DNA of 64,000 nucleotides from Oasisia sp. SBJ-2009 (GCA_964017155.1 OZ024858.1:26604187-26668186); one strand, 5' to 3'. Positions 33,060 through 45,975 are shown, counted from the stretch's first letter. Numbers and translations: made by a program. The notes: generated from the letters alone by a model not told the origin.

Positions 33060-34183
33060 CTGGTTGTCAGTATTGTTTAGTAGCCTGAGTCTGTGTTTCT
33101 GTCTTGTACGTTGTCAGGGTGTCTTTATTAGCCTGGATCTGTGTGTTTGTCTTGTAGTTGTCGGGGTGTCTTGGTTAGCCTGAGTATGTGTGTCTGTCTT
33201 GTAGGTTGTGGGTGTGTCTTTGTTAACCTGAGTCTGTGTGTCTGTCTTGTAGGTTGTGGGTGTGTCTTTGTTAACCTGAGTCTGTGTGTCTGTCTTGTAG
33301 GTTTTCGGGGTGTCTTTGTTAGCCTGAGTCTGTGTGTCTGTCTTGTAGGTTGTCAGGGTGTCTTTATTAGCCTGAGTCTGTGTGTGTGTCTTATTGGTTG
33401 TCAGGGTGTTGTTGATAGCCTGAGTCTATGTGTGTCTTATTGGTTGCCAGTGTGTCTTTGTTAACCTGAATCTATGGGTTTGTCTTGGAGGTTGTCGGGG
33501 TGTGTTTGTTAGCCTGTGTCTGTGTATTTTTTATTGGTAGTCAATGTGTGTTTATTAGCCTGAGTCTGTGTGTGTCTTTTTGGTTGTCAGGGTGTCTTTA
33601 TTAGCCTGAGTCTGCGTGTGTCTTGTAGGTTGTCAGGGTGTCTTTATTAGCCTGAGTCTGTGTGTGTCTTATTGGTTGCCAGGGTGTCTTTGTTAACCTG
33701 AATCTGTGGGTTTGTCTTGTAGGTTGTCAGGCTGTGTTTGCCTGTGTCTGTGTTTTTTTTATTGGTAGTCAATGTTTGTTTATTAGCCTGAGTCTGTGTG
33801 TGTCTTATTGGTTGTCAGGGTGTCTTTGTTGGGCTGAATCTGTGTGTTTGTCTTGTATGTTATCAGGGTGTCTTTGTTAGCCTGTGTCTTTGTGTGTGCC
33901 TTGTTGGTTGTCAATGTGCCTTTATTAGCCTGAGTCTGTGTTTGTCTTATTGGTTGTCAGGGTGTCTTTGTTGGGCTGAATCTGTGTGTTTGTCTTGTAT
34001 GTTATCAGGGTGTCTTTGTTAGCCTGTGTCTTTGTGTGTGCCTTGTTGGTTGTCAATGTGCCTTTATTAGCCTGAGTCTGTGTTTGGCTTGTTGGTTGTC
34101 AATGTGTCTTTATTTAAGTGTATTAGCATTGAGTCTCTGTGTGTGTCTTATTCGTTGTCAGAGTGTCTTTGTTAGCCTGAATC
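33060..34183. repeat. 48-bp minisatellite, about 23 copies
   Basis: The unit is GTTGTCAGGGTGTCTTTGTT followed by AGCCTGAGTCTGTGTGTCTG and TCTTGTAG, with 44-46 bp variants ending TCTTATTG. Every full unit carries TCTTGTAG or TTGTCAG, a splice-acceptor-like motif. A 168-bp block (four short units) at about 33780-33890 repeats at 33945-34055. The array stops exactly where the large duplicated segment starts. Confidence 0.9.
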
Positions 34184-35811
34184 TAACTGTGCATGCGAGA
34201 CAAACTGTTTTATAGAAGCTCAACTTATTTATCATCAGGATCAGTGCAGCAGTATTTTAGTACACATTTTAATTTCTGACTCTTTAATGTGGTAAAATGT
34301 ATGAACGACTACCATCTTTATGATGGTATCACTTTTTCATTCACTAGTTTATTATTTATTGCTTAGTTTATTATATGCTTTGTATACGTCGTAAGTTTAT
34401 GATAAAGCTTGGTACACTGTATACATTATAACTTGCATGCTTTTATAATTGTGATGTTGTTTTGATTTCTTGTAACACAATTGTTATGATCAGTCATATG
34501 TAGTAATTTTATTTTAAATGTTAAGGTAACCATTATTTGTTTCAATTTCGGTCCATCTTGCTTCATTGTATAGTATGCACCTACCTACATGTTATTGTTA
34601 TATACAAATATTGCGTGTTCTCATGGCATACATTTTATTAGTTTATATGATGTGAACTTTTACAACAAACTATACATATCATGAGGATAAGTTTATTTGT
34701 TTGTCCATCGGTTGTTGCCACTGTGGCAAATGTCTTGTTAAATAAATTATCAGATATATCGAAGTGCAAGAGTTAGTGGTTATTTCTTTCCTGGTCCAGC
34801 TTTACATATGTGTAACTGATATATTAAGGGAGTGGCAGATCTCTCTAACAGATCAATTTTTACACCACCCCCACACACACTTAAATTTTACATAATTAGA
34901 AAGCCCTGCATCTCCCCGTTACGATTATTCCTGTCGTAGAGTTGCGAACTGGTGTAGTTTGCATTAATCCAAGGTTACCATCAATCAATCGATTTTAGAA
35001 ATTGGGCACTTCTGAAAACTTCTTGAACTTCTGCTATTTTATCCTTAATATCAATTTATGTTAACAAATGCAGAATGCTAATGCCTATCTGTGACCAATA
35101 TGTGTATGTGCCAGGGGTTGAGTAGTGACTAGTAATATAGGTTTTTGTGTAAAAGTACAACATTAATGTGTGTTGAACCCATAAAAACGATTACTTAATA
35201 AACATGACCTCCTGTTGCTATGTTCCATTCCCAAGGCAATCTAGATCCCAAAAATAAATGTATGGCTAGAAGAATGAGTGGGCGTAGTGAAGTAAGAATT
35301 ATACAAATGTCGGTTTTATATAAAGGTGGAAGGGATTTCAGAATGTATGGTCATGGTTTCATTTATATGGATTTTTCTTATTTATATGTAACAGAGCAAC
35401 TAAGAAATTAGATCAACCGTAACATATTACTATATAGTTTTATATTTATTCTCTAACCTCTCTGCTGTGAACGTTCACATGTTATTTACACAAAAACAAT
35501 TCCACTCCCTTGGAAAAAATATTCAAATTTACTGAAACATAATTGTCCAAACATTTCATAAATGGCAAACATTACTTTGTTGATACAGTTCATTAAACGC
35601 GTACAACATTGCAACACTGGGATATGGGCCTTACTTACCCCTTGACTTCTTAATATCATTACTGCAGTCCTCAACATATTCTAAGCTGATCTCTACAAGA
35701 GTTATGATTGTTGTATTTAACTTGATGACTTGGCAGAACTCTGACGTTGTATATTAATCCCTCTTTGTTTGGCAACATTTATCAAGGCGAAGTTTATATT
35801 CCTGCTTAAAC

Positions 35812-35936
35812 AAACAAACACACACACACACACACTCACTCACTCACTCTCACACACACACCACACACACACCCACACACCCACACACCGACACAATCAC
35901 ACACACAAACACAACACACACACACACACACACACA
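35812..35936. repeat. (CA)n tract, short allele in copy 1 of D
   Basis: About 125 bp of CA with TCACTCACTCAC inserts. The paralogous tract at 56838-57277 is about 3.5 times longer, showing expansion or contraction after the duplication. Confidence 0.93.
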
Positions 35937-36365
35937 TTATAAGTTTGACTACAGTTAATACATTTCTAAGATATCACAAAACCACCTGAACTGATGAAAT
36001 GGAATCAATGTGTGTGCACACAACATGTAGTGTTTGCATAAAGAACACCAGCAGGGTATGAACCTACCACACACAACACTGAACCGACATTACCCTAAAC
36101 TGTACAAGTGAACAAAAATTGGTTTAGAGAAACATTTAGCAGTACTTTTGCATTAAAACACAGGATTCTGACTGCAATCAGTCACAACTGTATTATTAGA
36201 AAATTAATATACAGGTACATGAACTGACAGGAATACATAATAATTAGTACACGATCTGTAAAAGCATGCACCAACTCATTTTTATGGACAATGCTGCTAG
36301 TTGTGGTTTTGAACTCTTCATATCACGTCATTATAGCTGCCCAACACCTAATTTCAAAGATTGTT

Positions 36366-36800
36366 TTTGCGAAAAAAAATTACAAAACGAGTATAACTGT
36401 TTCCTACAAGCATGAGTTATGATTATTAAACCAGAACATGTAGCATCGTCTAACACTATCCAAAATGTCCTCTAGTTCGTTATCTTCAATAAAATACTCG
36501 CTAGGTGTGCGGGCGTGTGTGTCTGTGTGTGGGGTGTGTGTGTCCGTGTGGTGTGTGTGTGTGTAATAATGAATAATGTATGTATAATCCTACATTATAT
36601 ATAATAAAAAGAAAACTATGCAAGTTCAAAGTATGTTCGACATTTTTGTTATGTGTATTTAATAGTTGTTTTGTTGATGCAGGTGTTATGTACACGTATG
36701 AAAGGTTGGTAATGTACACGATTATACTGACTGGGTATTTGTATTAACTGTGTTTCTTAATTATTAAGAAACAATATTAATAATAATAATGAATATCTCA
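36366..36800. other. insert specific to copy 1 of D
   Basis: Absent from copy 2, which joins GATTGTTTTTGATTATAACC straight to AAAGGTTATTCTAGG. It includes GAGTATAACTGTTTCCTACA, which recurs at 37431 and 58368. A GT-rich tract lies at 36507-36563. This may be an indel mediated by that repeat. Confidence 0.5.
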
Positions 36801-37539
36801 AAGAAAAGGTTATTCTAGGTAATATTATACCTGTGTAAACTTATGCAAACTCATTTTTAAAGGTATCTTAACAATGAATGATCGCAGTTATTTATTCATA
36901 CATTCAATGTACTATTATTAATATACCATAGTTATATTTATTTACTTATTGATGACTAAAGACAATGTAGTTTATTTTGTATAGTAGAAATGATTGTATC
37001 TTAAAAATTTACTATCAATAAAATATTGATGATTTTATGCATGGTATTAATTCTTTTACAATTATAATTCCAGCCAAACAGTTATTTGGATAAGCGCGAT
37101 ATACGAAAAATTTAATAATTATTACTATAGAATGAAAAAATCATGAAATATATCAACAGATATTAAAATAAATATTTTTTAATACAACATAATATAATTC
37201 CAACATATAATTAGGTACGTCCCCTTGTAGTTACATACAAGGCGACGTATACTTAGGCGTGGACGTTCCACATTTGAAATGTAAGAGAGTTCAAGCATTT
37301 TTATATCTTTCAATAATATTTACGTACGTACAACAAATTAACTAAAGCTTACCGTGAGGCTGAGTTGTGTACGATTAAAGCTGTTAAAACCATTTACAAT
37401 ATACCTTAAAATAAGTCAATGTGCTGTTGCGAGTATAACTGTTTCCTACAAGAAAAAACTTTGAAAAACAAAAGAGAGGGAATGAGGAAGTGGGAGACAC
37501 TGGGTATATAGCCTGTAGTACAATCTAATGTAACTAGTT

Positions 37540-38030
37540 CGGCCAGGGGTACCTCATCGGTTGCTCCTCATAACGTTCCCTGGCACGGTTGGTCACAATC
37601 CTTACTCCCTCACAACTGACCGACTTCCGCCGGAAGTGTTCCTATGGGAGGAAATTACCTGGCCCAAACCCCGGTTCGCCGCACCGGTTGTGACCTCCAT
37701 AGGATGAGCGTCACTGGTAACCCCTTCCGCCACGTGCGGTCGGAACACTCAGTTGCAGAAGGTAGCCATTTTGTTTGCTTATAAACCCATGCCGAGCCTT
37801 AGCTGGTGAAATTGTGGTGTCAACTTGTAAAACACGTAAGCTGATATATCTGACGTTATTTATTTTGTAGCATTACATTACAACTTCGCTTATATGTCAT
37901 GCTATATCATATAATACATAAAACATGTTAACATGAACAACTATAATTATTAATGTAGACTTAACCAGATTCATGGTTCTATAGCGGAAGTTGGGCAACA
38001 ATATGGCGTCGCCGACATTTCCTCCTTCAT
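37540..38030. promoter_or_regulatory. GC-rich island with ETS, E-box and YY1-type motifs (copy 1)
   Basis: In AT-rich surroundings this stretch has a palindromic double ETS site (CTTCCGCCGGAAGTG, 37624-37638), CACGTG (37731-37736), AGCGGAAGTT (37983) and AATATGGCGTCGCC (37999-38012), close to the YY1 consensus. Such combinations mark TATA-less housekeeping promoters in animals. There is also inverted-repeat structure (GGTCACAA/TTGTGACC). No downstream coding exon was recognised, so it may drive a non-coding RNA, be a displaced promoter, or be a GC-rich repeat. Confidence 0.35.
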
Positions 38031-39114
38031 AAAATTAAATAAGGCATTATTTTTAAACGCAGATACATAATACAGTACACCCTACAGTGAATAATATAAC
38101 TCGCCTTGATATATGATAATTCACAATTTAAAATAATAAACACAGGTGGATTAAAACATTATTAGTTATTTTCTTTGATAAATAAATACAATGCTTACCT
38201 ACGATTTACATCGACGCAAATCAGCAAGTGGATCCATTCATTACATATAAACTATGTTGCCAAGTAATGTTTTGATTACTGAGAAATGTATTATCTGTAT
38301 AATTATATTCACAGTGGAACGATGCTAACAGTTATGCATAATGATGATAATGTTTGTCTTCCGTAATGCCTTGCTGGTTTGACCATGCATGTTAGCGATA
38401 CAGAATGTCGAAACTGCATGTACCACATGGCAACTAATGTAATGTACTACCAACAGTTGCCGTTCTAAAACAACATTACACACATAGCCTACCTTAAAGC
38501 AATTGTCTGTAGGAGTCGTGGCTCTCTTTTTGGCGTCTAATTGTATATCCCAATGTCTGATTGAATCCCCAAACTGCAACATGTGCAGCTCATTCGAGAC
38601 CAACTGTCAAACCACATTTGAGCGTCAAATGTGTATCGTTTGCTGAATATCATACGATCCGCTGCACCCGACCCTAAACGAACCATCCGTAAACACGTGA
38701 AGTTGGTCTTGTACTGAAAACCGTGAGAACTGCATTACCACTACAACTGCACTTAAAATTCGACAAATCCATGCTTTCGATCGAACGCTTAAGTCATTTG
38801 TTTGTAGCAACTGTCATGTTCAACGCGACAGTCAATTAGTGCGTTCTTGCGCGGGACCAAGAACATACCATTGTCGGAGGCCGCATGTCAGTCTAAGAAT
38901 GTCCACGGCAGTGAAGCATTGTTAAACTGACAATGAAACAAGACAGGTATTACACACGGGCAAATCAAGTTTGCCTTGAATGGCACAAGTAGCTTCGCTG
39001 TTCTTGTCGAATGTGCAAATACCCATGACCGTACCGAATTGCGGTTTAATTAGAATGACGGGAGGGGTGAAAAGGATTGGTTGATGAAAGTATGGAGGAA
39101 GACGGGTGTAGAGG

Positions 39115-42100
39115 GACAGTGGGAAGGGAAATAGTAGAGGATAAAGAAAGTGAGGGAGTGGGAGAGGGAGACGGCGAGGGGCCGCCAATCAGGGAGGAAG
39201 GGAGAAAATGTTGAGTATTTTTAAAAAGAAGTGATGGGGAGAGGTAAATCAGAAGAGAGACAGACAAAGAGAGAAAAACAACCTCACAAATTTGTTCACT
39301 CTGACACATTGTGCATCAGAACGAAAACGGATTGCAGCGCTACTCATTTGTGCATTTCTTTCATCTATTTGCTAAAAATGGACACTGAACGGTTTATATA
39401 TTAATAATAATAATACAGTTTTTATATAGCGCTAATTCCCACATGACTGATCGTTGCTCTGCACAAGAAATATACTAAATGTATATTAATGAATAGAAAT
39501 GTAAATTATATAAATTTATATAAATGATATTAATTTTTTGGTTTTAAGATGTACTAGTAAACCCTTGTATGTAAATTATATAAATTAATTTAAAATAAAT
39601 TAAACACTGTTTTTAAGATGAATACTACTAAAACTAGGTACGTAAATTATATAAATTAATATAGAATTAAAACCTTTACTAAAACTGTGTACGTAAATAT
39701 ATATATATATAAATCTATAAATTAATCTAAAACATAAACACTGATTAAAACGTGTATGGCACTAAAATGAAATTCTAAAGCATTGTCCGTCATTTCAAAA
39801 CAATTTGAATTAATTGAAATGTCTAATAAAAAGATATGCCACTTTCCAACAATACATAATGTCCCGGATGCATGAATGTTCACTATAATTTGTTCCACAA
39901 TTCCTGCGCCTAATCACCAAGACACTTCTTTATAATGGTATTCTATATAAGGGATTAGATAGATGGGTGATATTAGCACTAACAAACATTATTCTGATAA
40001 TGCAGTGAGGGGGTAGAGGGAGGGAAGGAGAGGGATGAAGGAAGGAGAGGGAGAGAGGGGAGACTGAGGGGAGAGACTAACGGGAGAAAAAAAGAGCGTG
40101 CTTTTATGTGTAAGAGATTGTGTTGTGTGGGTATACTGTTGTCATCGTCACATTTCTTTTTTGTATTAATCTGCACCCTCCTTCCGAAGAAGACTTTATA
40201 TTAGCATAGACATTACCGATAATATAAAGTTTCTTACTGATTTTTGAGCAAAAATATAGTATATTATCATCAAACACGTGCGCAGCGTACACTAACATTA
40301 TCACGTCACGTAACCTCTTGCATATCACCGGTGTGTCAACACAAAATGGGATCAGTTTGATATAGCATATATGATGCCGCCCATACGTTACCATTATAAA
40401 TACTATTGGCAATGGTTATGCTTGACTAAGGTCACGTGCAGCAATTGATTGTCACGTACACAAACCGCAACGTAACGGTTTAGTAAAGTAATTTGATTTT
40501 ATATCTATTTTTCATCAACCATTACTAATTCAAAATTGTAAAAGCAAGATATTTAAAATATTTAAGAATCGCATAATAATTCAGCCTGCGTCTGATCTAA
40601 CACTTGATCGAAGGAAGCATAGACCTCTATTCCAACGAGTAATACAGTCACAGAAAAAGCACCTATTCCCCATATTTGTAGTTACTGTTGGGGTAAAATG
40701 TAAAACACAACCAGATGATCGATGCTGCATAGGTTTTCTAATAGACAGTGGGAAGGGAAATAGTAGAGGATAAAGAAAGTGAGGGAGTGGGAGAGGGAGA
40801 CGGCGAGGGGCCGCCAATCAGGGAGGAAGGGAGAAAATGTTGAGTATTTTTAAAAGGAAGTGATGGGGAGATGTAAATCAGAAGAGAGACAGACAAAGAG
40901 AAAAAAAAACCTCACAAACTTGTTCACTCTGACACATTGTGCATCAGAACGAAAACGGATTGCAGCGCTACTCATTTGTTCATTTCTTTCATCTATTTGA
41001 TAAAAATGGACACTGAACGGTTTAAATATTAATAATAATACAGTTTTTTATATAGCGCTAATTCCCGCATGGCGGATCGTTGCTCTGCAAAAGAAATATA
41101 CTAAATGTATATTAATAAATACAAATGTAAATTATTTAAATTAATATAAATAATTTTCATTTTTTGGTTTTAAGAAGTACTACTAAACCTTTGTATGTAA
41201 ATTATATAAATTAATTTAAAATAAATTAAACACTGTTTTTAAGATGAATACTACTAAAACTAGGTATGTAAATTATATAAATTAATATAAAATTAAAACC
41301 TTTACTAAAACTGTGTGCGTATATATATATATATACATGTGTGTGTGTGTATAAATCTATAAATTAATCTAAAACATAAACACTGATTAAAACGTGTATG
41401 GCACTAAAATGAAATTCTAAAGCACTGTCCGTCATTTCAAAACTATTTGAATTAATTGAAATCTCCAATAAAAATATATGCCTTTAATTAAACACTTTCT
41501 AAACATACACAATGTCCCGGATGCACGAATGTTCACAGGTAATTCAATCCACAGTCGAGGTGCTGCTGCGCCAAATCACCAATACACTTCTTTATAATGG
41601 TATTCTATATAAGGGATTATATAGATGGGTGATATTAGCACTAACAAACATTATTCTGATGATGTAGTGAGGGGGTAGAGGGAGGGAAGAAAGGATAAAG
41701 AAAGGGAGAGAGGGGAGGCTGAGGGAGAGATTAACGGGAGAAAAAAATAGCGTGCTTATATGTGTAAGAGATTGTGTTGTGGGGATATAATGTTGTCATC
41801 GTCACATTTCTTTTTTGTATTAATCTGCACCCTCCTTCCGAAGAAGACTTTATATTATCATAGACATTACCGATAATATAAAGTTTCTTATTGATTTTAG
41901 AGCAAAAATATAGTATATTATCATCAAACGCGTGCGCAGCGTACACTAACATTATCACGTCACGTAACCTTTTGCATATCACCGGTGTTTCCACACAAAA
42001 TGGGATCAGTTTGATATAGCATATATGATGCCGCCCATACGTTACCATTATAAATACTATTGGCAATGGTTATGCTTGACTAAGGTCACGTGCAGCAATT

Positions 42101-43747
42101 GATTGTCACGTACACAAACCGCAACGTAACGGTTTAGTAAAGTAATTTGATTTTATATCTATTTTTCATCAACCATTACTAATTCAAAATTGTAAAAGCA
42201 AGATATTTAAAATATTTAAGAATCGCATAATAATTCAGCCTGCGTCTGATCTAACACTTGATCGAAGGAAGCATAGACCTCTATTCCAACGAGTAATACA
42301 GTCACAGAAAAAGCACCTATTCCCCATATTTGTAGTTACTGTTGGGGTAAAATGTAAAACACAACCAGATGATCGATGCTGCATAGGTTTTCTAATAGAC
42401 AGTGGGAAGGGAAATAGTAGAGGATAAAGAAAGTGAGGGAGTGGGAGAGGGAGACGGCGAGGGGCCGCCAATCAGGGAGGAAGGGAGAAAATGTTGAGTA
42501 TTTTTAAAAGGAAGTGATGGGGAGATGTAAATCAGAAGAGAGACAGACAAAGAGAAAAAAAAACCTCACAAACTTGTTCACTCTGACACATTGTGCATCA
42601 GAACGAAAACGGATTGCAGCGCTACTCATTTGTTCATTTCTTTCATCTATTTGATAAAAATGGACACTGAACGGTTTAAATATTAATAATAATACAGTTT
42701 TTTATATAGCGCTAATTCCCGCATGGCGGATCGTTGCTCTGCAAAAGAAATATACTAAATGTATATTAATAAATACAAATGTAAATTATTTAAATTAATA
42801 TAAATAATTTTCATTTTTTGGTTTTAAGAAGTACTACTAAACCTTTGTATGTAAATTATATAAATTAATTTAAAATAAATTAAACACTGTTTTTAAGATG
42901 AATACTACTAAAACTAGGTATGTAAATTATATAAATTAATATAAAATTAAAACCTTTACTAAAACTGTGTGCGTATATATATATATATACATGTGTGTGT
43001 GTGTATAAATCTATAAATTAATCTAAAACATAAACACTGATTAAAACGTGTATGGCACTAAAATGAAATTCTAAAGCACTGTCCGTCATTTCAAAACTAT
43101 TTGAATTAATTGAAATCTCTAATAAAAATATATGCCTTTAATTAAACACTTTCTAAACATACACAATGTCCCGGATGCACGAATGTTCACAGGTAATTCA
43201 ATCCACAGTCGAGGTGCTGCTGCGCCAAATCACCAATACACTTCTTTATAATGGTATTCTATATAAGGGATTATATAGATGGGTGATATTAGCACTAACA
43301 AACATTATTCTGATGATGTAGTGAGGGGGTAGAGGGAGGGAAGAAAGGATAAAGAAAGGGAGAGAGGGGAGGCTGAGGGAGAGATTAACGGGAGAAAAAA
43401 ATAGCGTGCTTATATGTGTAAGAGATTGTGTTGTGGGGATATAATGTTGTCATCGTCACATTTCTTTTTTGTATTAATCTGCACCCTCCTTCCGAAGAAG
43501 ACTTTATATTATCATAGACATTACCGATAATATAAAGTTTCTTATTGATTTTAGAGCAAAAATATAGTATATTATCATCAAACGCGTGCGCAGCGTACAC
43601 TAACATTATCACGTCACGTAACCTTTTGCATATCACCGGTGTTTCCACACAAAATGGGATCAGTTTGATATAGCATATATGATGCCGCCCAGACGTTACC
43701 ATTATAAATACTATTGGCAATGGTTATGCTTGACGAAGGTCACGTGT
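39115..43747. repeat. tandem triplication of a 1.63-1.65 kb unit
   Basis: Units start with GACAGTGGGAAGGGAAATAG at 39115, 40744 and 42398; the third is cut off near 43747. Units 2 and 3 differ by only a few bases. Unit 1 differs more and resembles the single unit in copy 2 of D (about 60074-61756). Each unit holds polypurine blocks, AT-rich short repeats and an oddly conserved 102-111 codon minus-strand frame whose differences are mostly amino-acid-changing, so it is not considered coding. Confidence 0.92.
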
Positions 43748-44233
43748 AGATCTGCGCCGCCTTTACCCACCTTAAATGTCATGGTGCTGATTCACGTCCG
43801 GGTAATCTAGCCGGATAGACAAGCCGTCAATCGATGCCTTTTCGAAGACTTTCAATGTTATTAGTTAGATCATTTCTTTTAAATTAAACCATTATTTAGA
43901 ACTGTATCAGCTTAGAACACGTTAAATGCGCTTCTTTCGAATTTGACCCGGCTAGGCGCAACATAATCGGCACATCCCATGATCGTTCGGCAGACAGCCA
44001 AACGTGCTCGGACAGCCAGTCTCTGCCACACCCCACGACCGTCGCCCGGTCCAAAATTACGCAACATGTACTGGAGCGCCAGCGACCGATGTCGCTTCGA
44101 TCAGCGCAGCAACTTGTCTCTTGCCGCATCTATTCACACCTCGAAGTGCTGACCCAGGGAATATCATCGGGCAACCAGAACGTGTTTACAAACACGCCGA
44201 ACGCTGATATAAAAAAAAAACATAACCATAACC

Positions 44234-44238
<5 letters not shown>
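43748..44238. other. unique spacer, GC-richer, nothing recognised
   Basis: Begins at the abrupt end of the third tandem unit. It includes a GC-rich patch at 43930-44110. No splice-bordered frame or TIR is seen. Confidence 0.35.

Positions 44239-44314
<76 letters not shown>
44239..44314. repeat. (TA)n microsatellite
   Basis: About 38 TA units, immediately followed by ACAGTGCCGGTAAAAAC. Confidence 0.97.
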
Positions 44315-44317
<3 letters not shown>

Positions 44318-45054
44318 TGCCGGTAAAAACTCATGGGACCATTGGATTTTACTGTTGTTTCTCTATTGTTAAGCTCTGTGGCAGCATTAAAATCAACTAG
44401 GCAAAGGACGTGCTGCCACCTATTGGATGCGCCTAAGTTTATATCCTGTTTTGAGTGTTGTTTTGCCTCTGTTTTTGCCATTTTTGCCTAATTTCATAAG
44501 AACACCCCAAGATTGCCGTCCAAAGATCAAGGTAGGCCTCAATTATATCACTAAGTGTTATCTGCTTTCTATGGACCAATGAATCACAATTGACTGTCTA
44601 AACTGTATGTGGGCAATAATAGGGTACTTTGGTGTATTACCGGAGCAATATTTGGTATAAAGTGTCAATATTAATTAATTATTATTAATTATCAATATTT
44701 ATTAAGAAAAGTAGTGAATAAATCCAATTTTCAATACAATACGAGCTAATGATATGGTAAATATTTGTTTTTATTATTCCATAATAATATTTATTATATA
44801 TTTGTAATAAATTATGCATATAAATTTAATTTAAAAGTAATAAATAACTTATTTGCTAATTTTCAACGAAACGTTGACTGCTTAGTAACCATAGACATTA
44901 GTTCAGGTCTCCATTGTAACAAAACGTTGACTGCTTAGTAACAAAATACACATTCAGCTGAAAGCTTACAATCTTAATTTTACAGTAATTTTCATTTCGT
45001 TAAAAACTATATTTTCTATCACAGAATTTACCTACGGTTAAAAAACACTGTGCA
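44315..45054. other. AT-rich spacer; possible Tc1/mariner-like end at the left
   Basis: TACAGTGCCGGTAAAAACTC at 44313 directly after the TA tract resembles Tc1/mariner termini (TA|CAGTG...), but no partner inverted end was found. A GAAACGTTGACTGCTTAGTA motif recurs at about 44869 and 44920. Confidence 0.35.
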
Positions 45055-45445
45055 TGATTTCATGATACTCATGGCGTCATGATGTCATGATACTCATGGC
45101 ATCATGACGTCATGATACTCACGGCGTCATGACGTCATGATACGGCGCCATGACGTCATGATACTCACGGCGTCATGATGTCATGATACTCATGGCGTCA
45201 TGACGACATGATACTCACGGCATCATGATGTCATGATACTCACGGCATCATGCCGTCATGATACTCATGGCATCATTACGTCGTGATACTCATGGCATCA
45301 TGATGTCGTGATACTCATGCCATCATGATGTCATGATACTCATGACAGCATGATGTCATGATACTCATAGCAGCATGATGTCATGATACTCGTGGCATCA
45401 TGACGCCATGATACTCGTGGCATTATGACGCCATGATACTAATGG
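45055..45445. repeat. 25-bp minisatellite, about 15 copies
   Basis: The unit is CATGATACTCACGGCATCAT plus GATGT, with GACGT and shortened variants. ATCATGAT and ATGACGTCAT palindromes recur; TGACGTCA is also the CRE/ATF core. It ends 65 bp before the coiled-coil exon at 45511. Confidence 0.9.
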
Positions 45446-45510
45446 TGTCGGTGTCACACTGCTTCTGCCAGTCTGCCCCTGCTGTCTGTGATACTTGATG
45501 TTGTGTCCAG

Positions 45511-45594
45511 GAGTCGTCTGAGCGGGCTCTGAGGGTACAGCAACTGGAGGATGAAGTGACGAGTCTCAGACACAACCTGGAGGACAGAGACCAG
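45511..45594 (+). CDS. coiled-coil protein, exon a (first visible)
   Basis: Acceptor TGTGTCCAG ends at 45510 and donor CCAG|GTGAGA is at 45595, phase 0 at both ends. The 28 codons include RVQQLEDEVTSLRHNLEDRD, a clear heptad pattern. This is the first recognisable exon of a gene whose eight visible exons are all phase 0. Protein family not identified. Its donor is copied five more times in the following minisatellite. No upstream exon was found in the preceding 11 kb. Confidence 0.8.
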
Positions 45595-45975
45595 GTGAGA
45601 CTGACACTGAGACAGAGACATGTCTTCTAAACATGTTTGTAGATAGTGTAGTATAGAGACCAGGTGAGACTGAGAGAGAGACATGTCTTCTAAACATGTT
45701 TGTAGATAGTGTAGTATAGAGACCAGGTGAGATTGAGACTGATACATGTCTTCTAAACACGTTTGTAGATAGTGTAGTATAGAGACCAGGTGAGACTGAG
45801 ACTGAGACATGTCTTCTAAACATGTTTGTAGATAGTGTAGTATAGAGACCTGGTGAGACTGAGACAGAGACATGTCTTCTAAACATGTTTGTAGATAGTG
45901 TAGTATGGAGACCAGGTGAGACTGAGACATGTCTTCTAAACGTGTTTGTTGATAGTGTAGTATAGAGACAAGTTT
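45595..45975. repeat. 63-bp minisatellite that amplifies the exon a splice donor
   Basis: The unit runs from the donor GTGAGACTGAGAC through ATGTCTTCTAAACATGTT and GTAGATAGTGTAGTATAGAGACCAG. It thus includes the last bases of exon a and its 5' splice site. Donor-like GTGAG/GTGAGA sites fall at 45595, 45664, 45727, 45790, 45853 and 45916; a seventh is decayed (GACAAGTTTG). The first spacing is 69 bp, the rest 63. Confidence 0.93.

Larger units (their letters stand above)
34184..40743. repeat. segmental duplication D, copy 1
   Basis: Collinear with 55574-61756 in direct orientation, about 21.4 kb away, at high identity by eye. Matching blocks are 34184-35087 with 55574-56478, 35469-36365 with 56491-57724, and 36801-40743 with 57737-61756. 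This copy has extra sequence at about 35090-35468 and 36366-36800. It has a shorter CA tract (35812-35936) than copy 2. No gene is recognised, apart from a GC-rich promoter-like island at 37540-38030. Confidence 0.9.

Noticed and set aside
37660..37690. tRNA T-arm-like GGTTCGCCGCACCGG
   Set aside because: No acceptor stem, D-arm or anticodon arm can be folded around it.
39979..43720. Conserved minus-strand frame of 102-111 codons present in every 1.65-kb unit and in D copy 2
   Set aside because: Conservation follows from recent duplication. The few differences between units mostly change amino acids, no domain is recognisable, and the frame ends variably.
43896..44129. 77-codon minus-strand frame in the GC-richer spacer
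   Set aside because: Cys/Trp-containing but matches no family I know, and no splice or start evidence supports it.
44239..44520. Complete Tc1/mariner element after the TA tract
   Set aside because: Only one CAGTGCCGGTAAAAAC-like end is seen; no inverted partner or transposase frame nearby.
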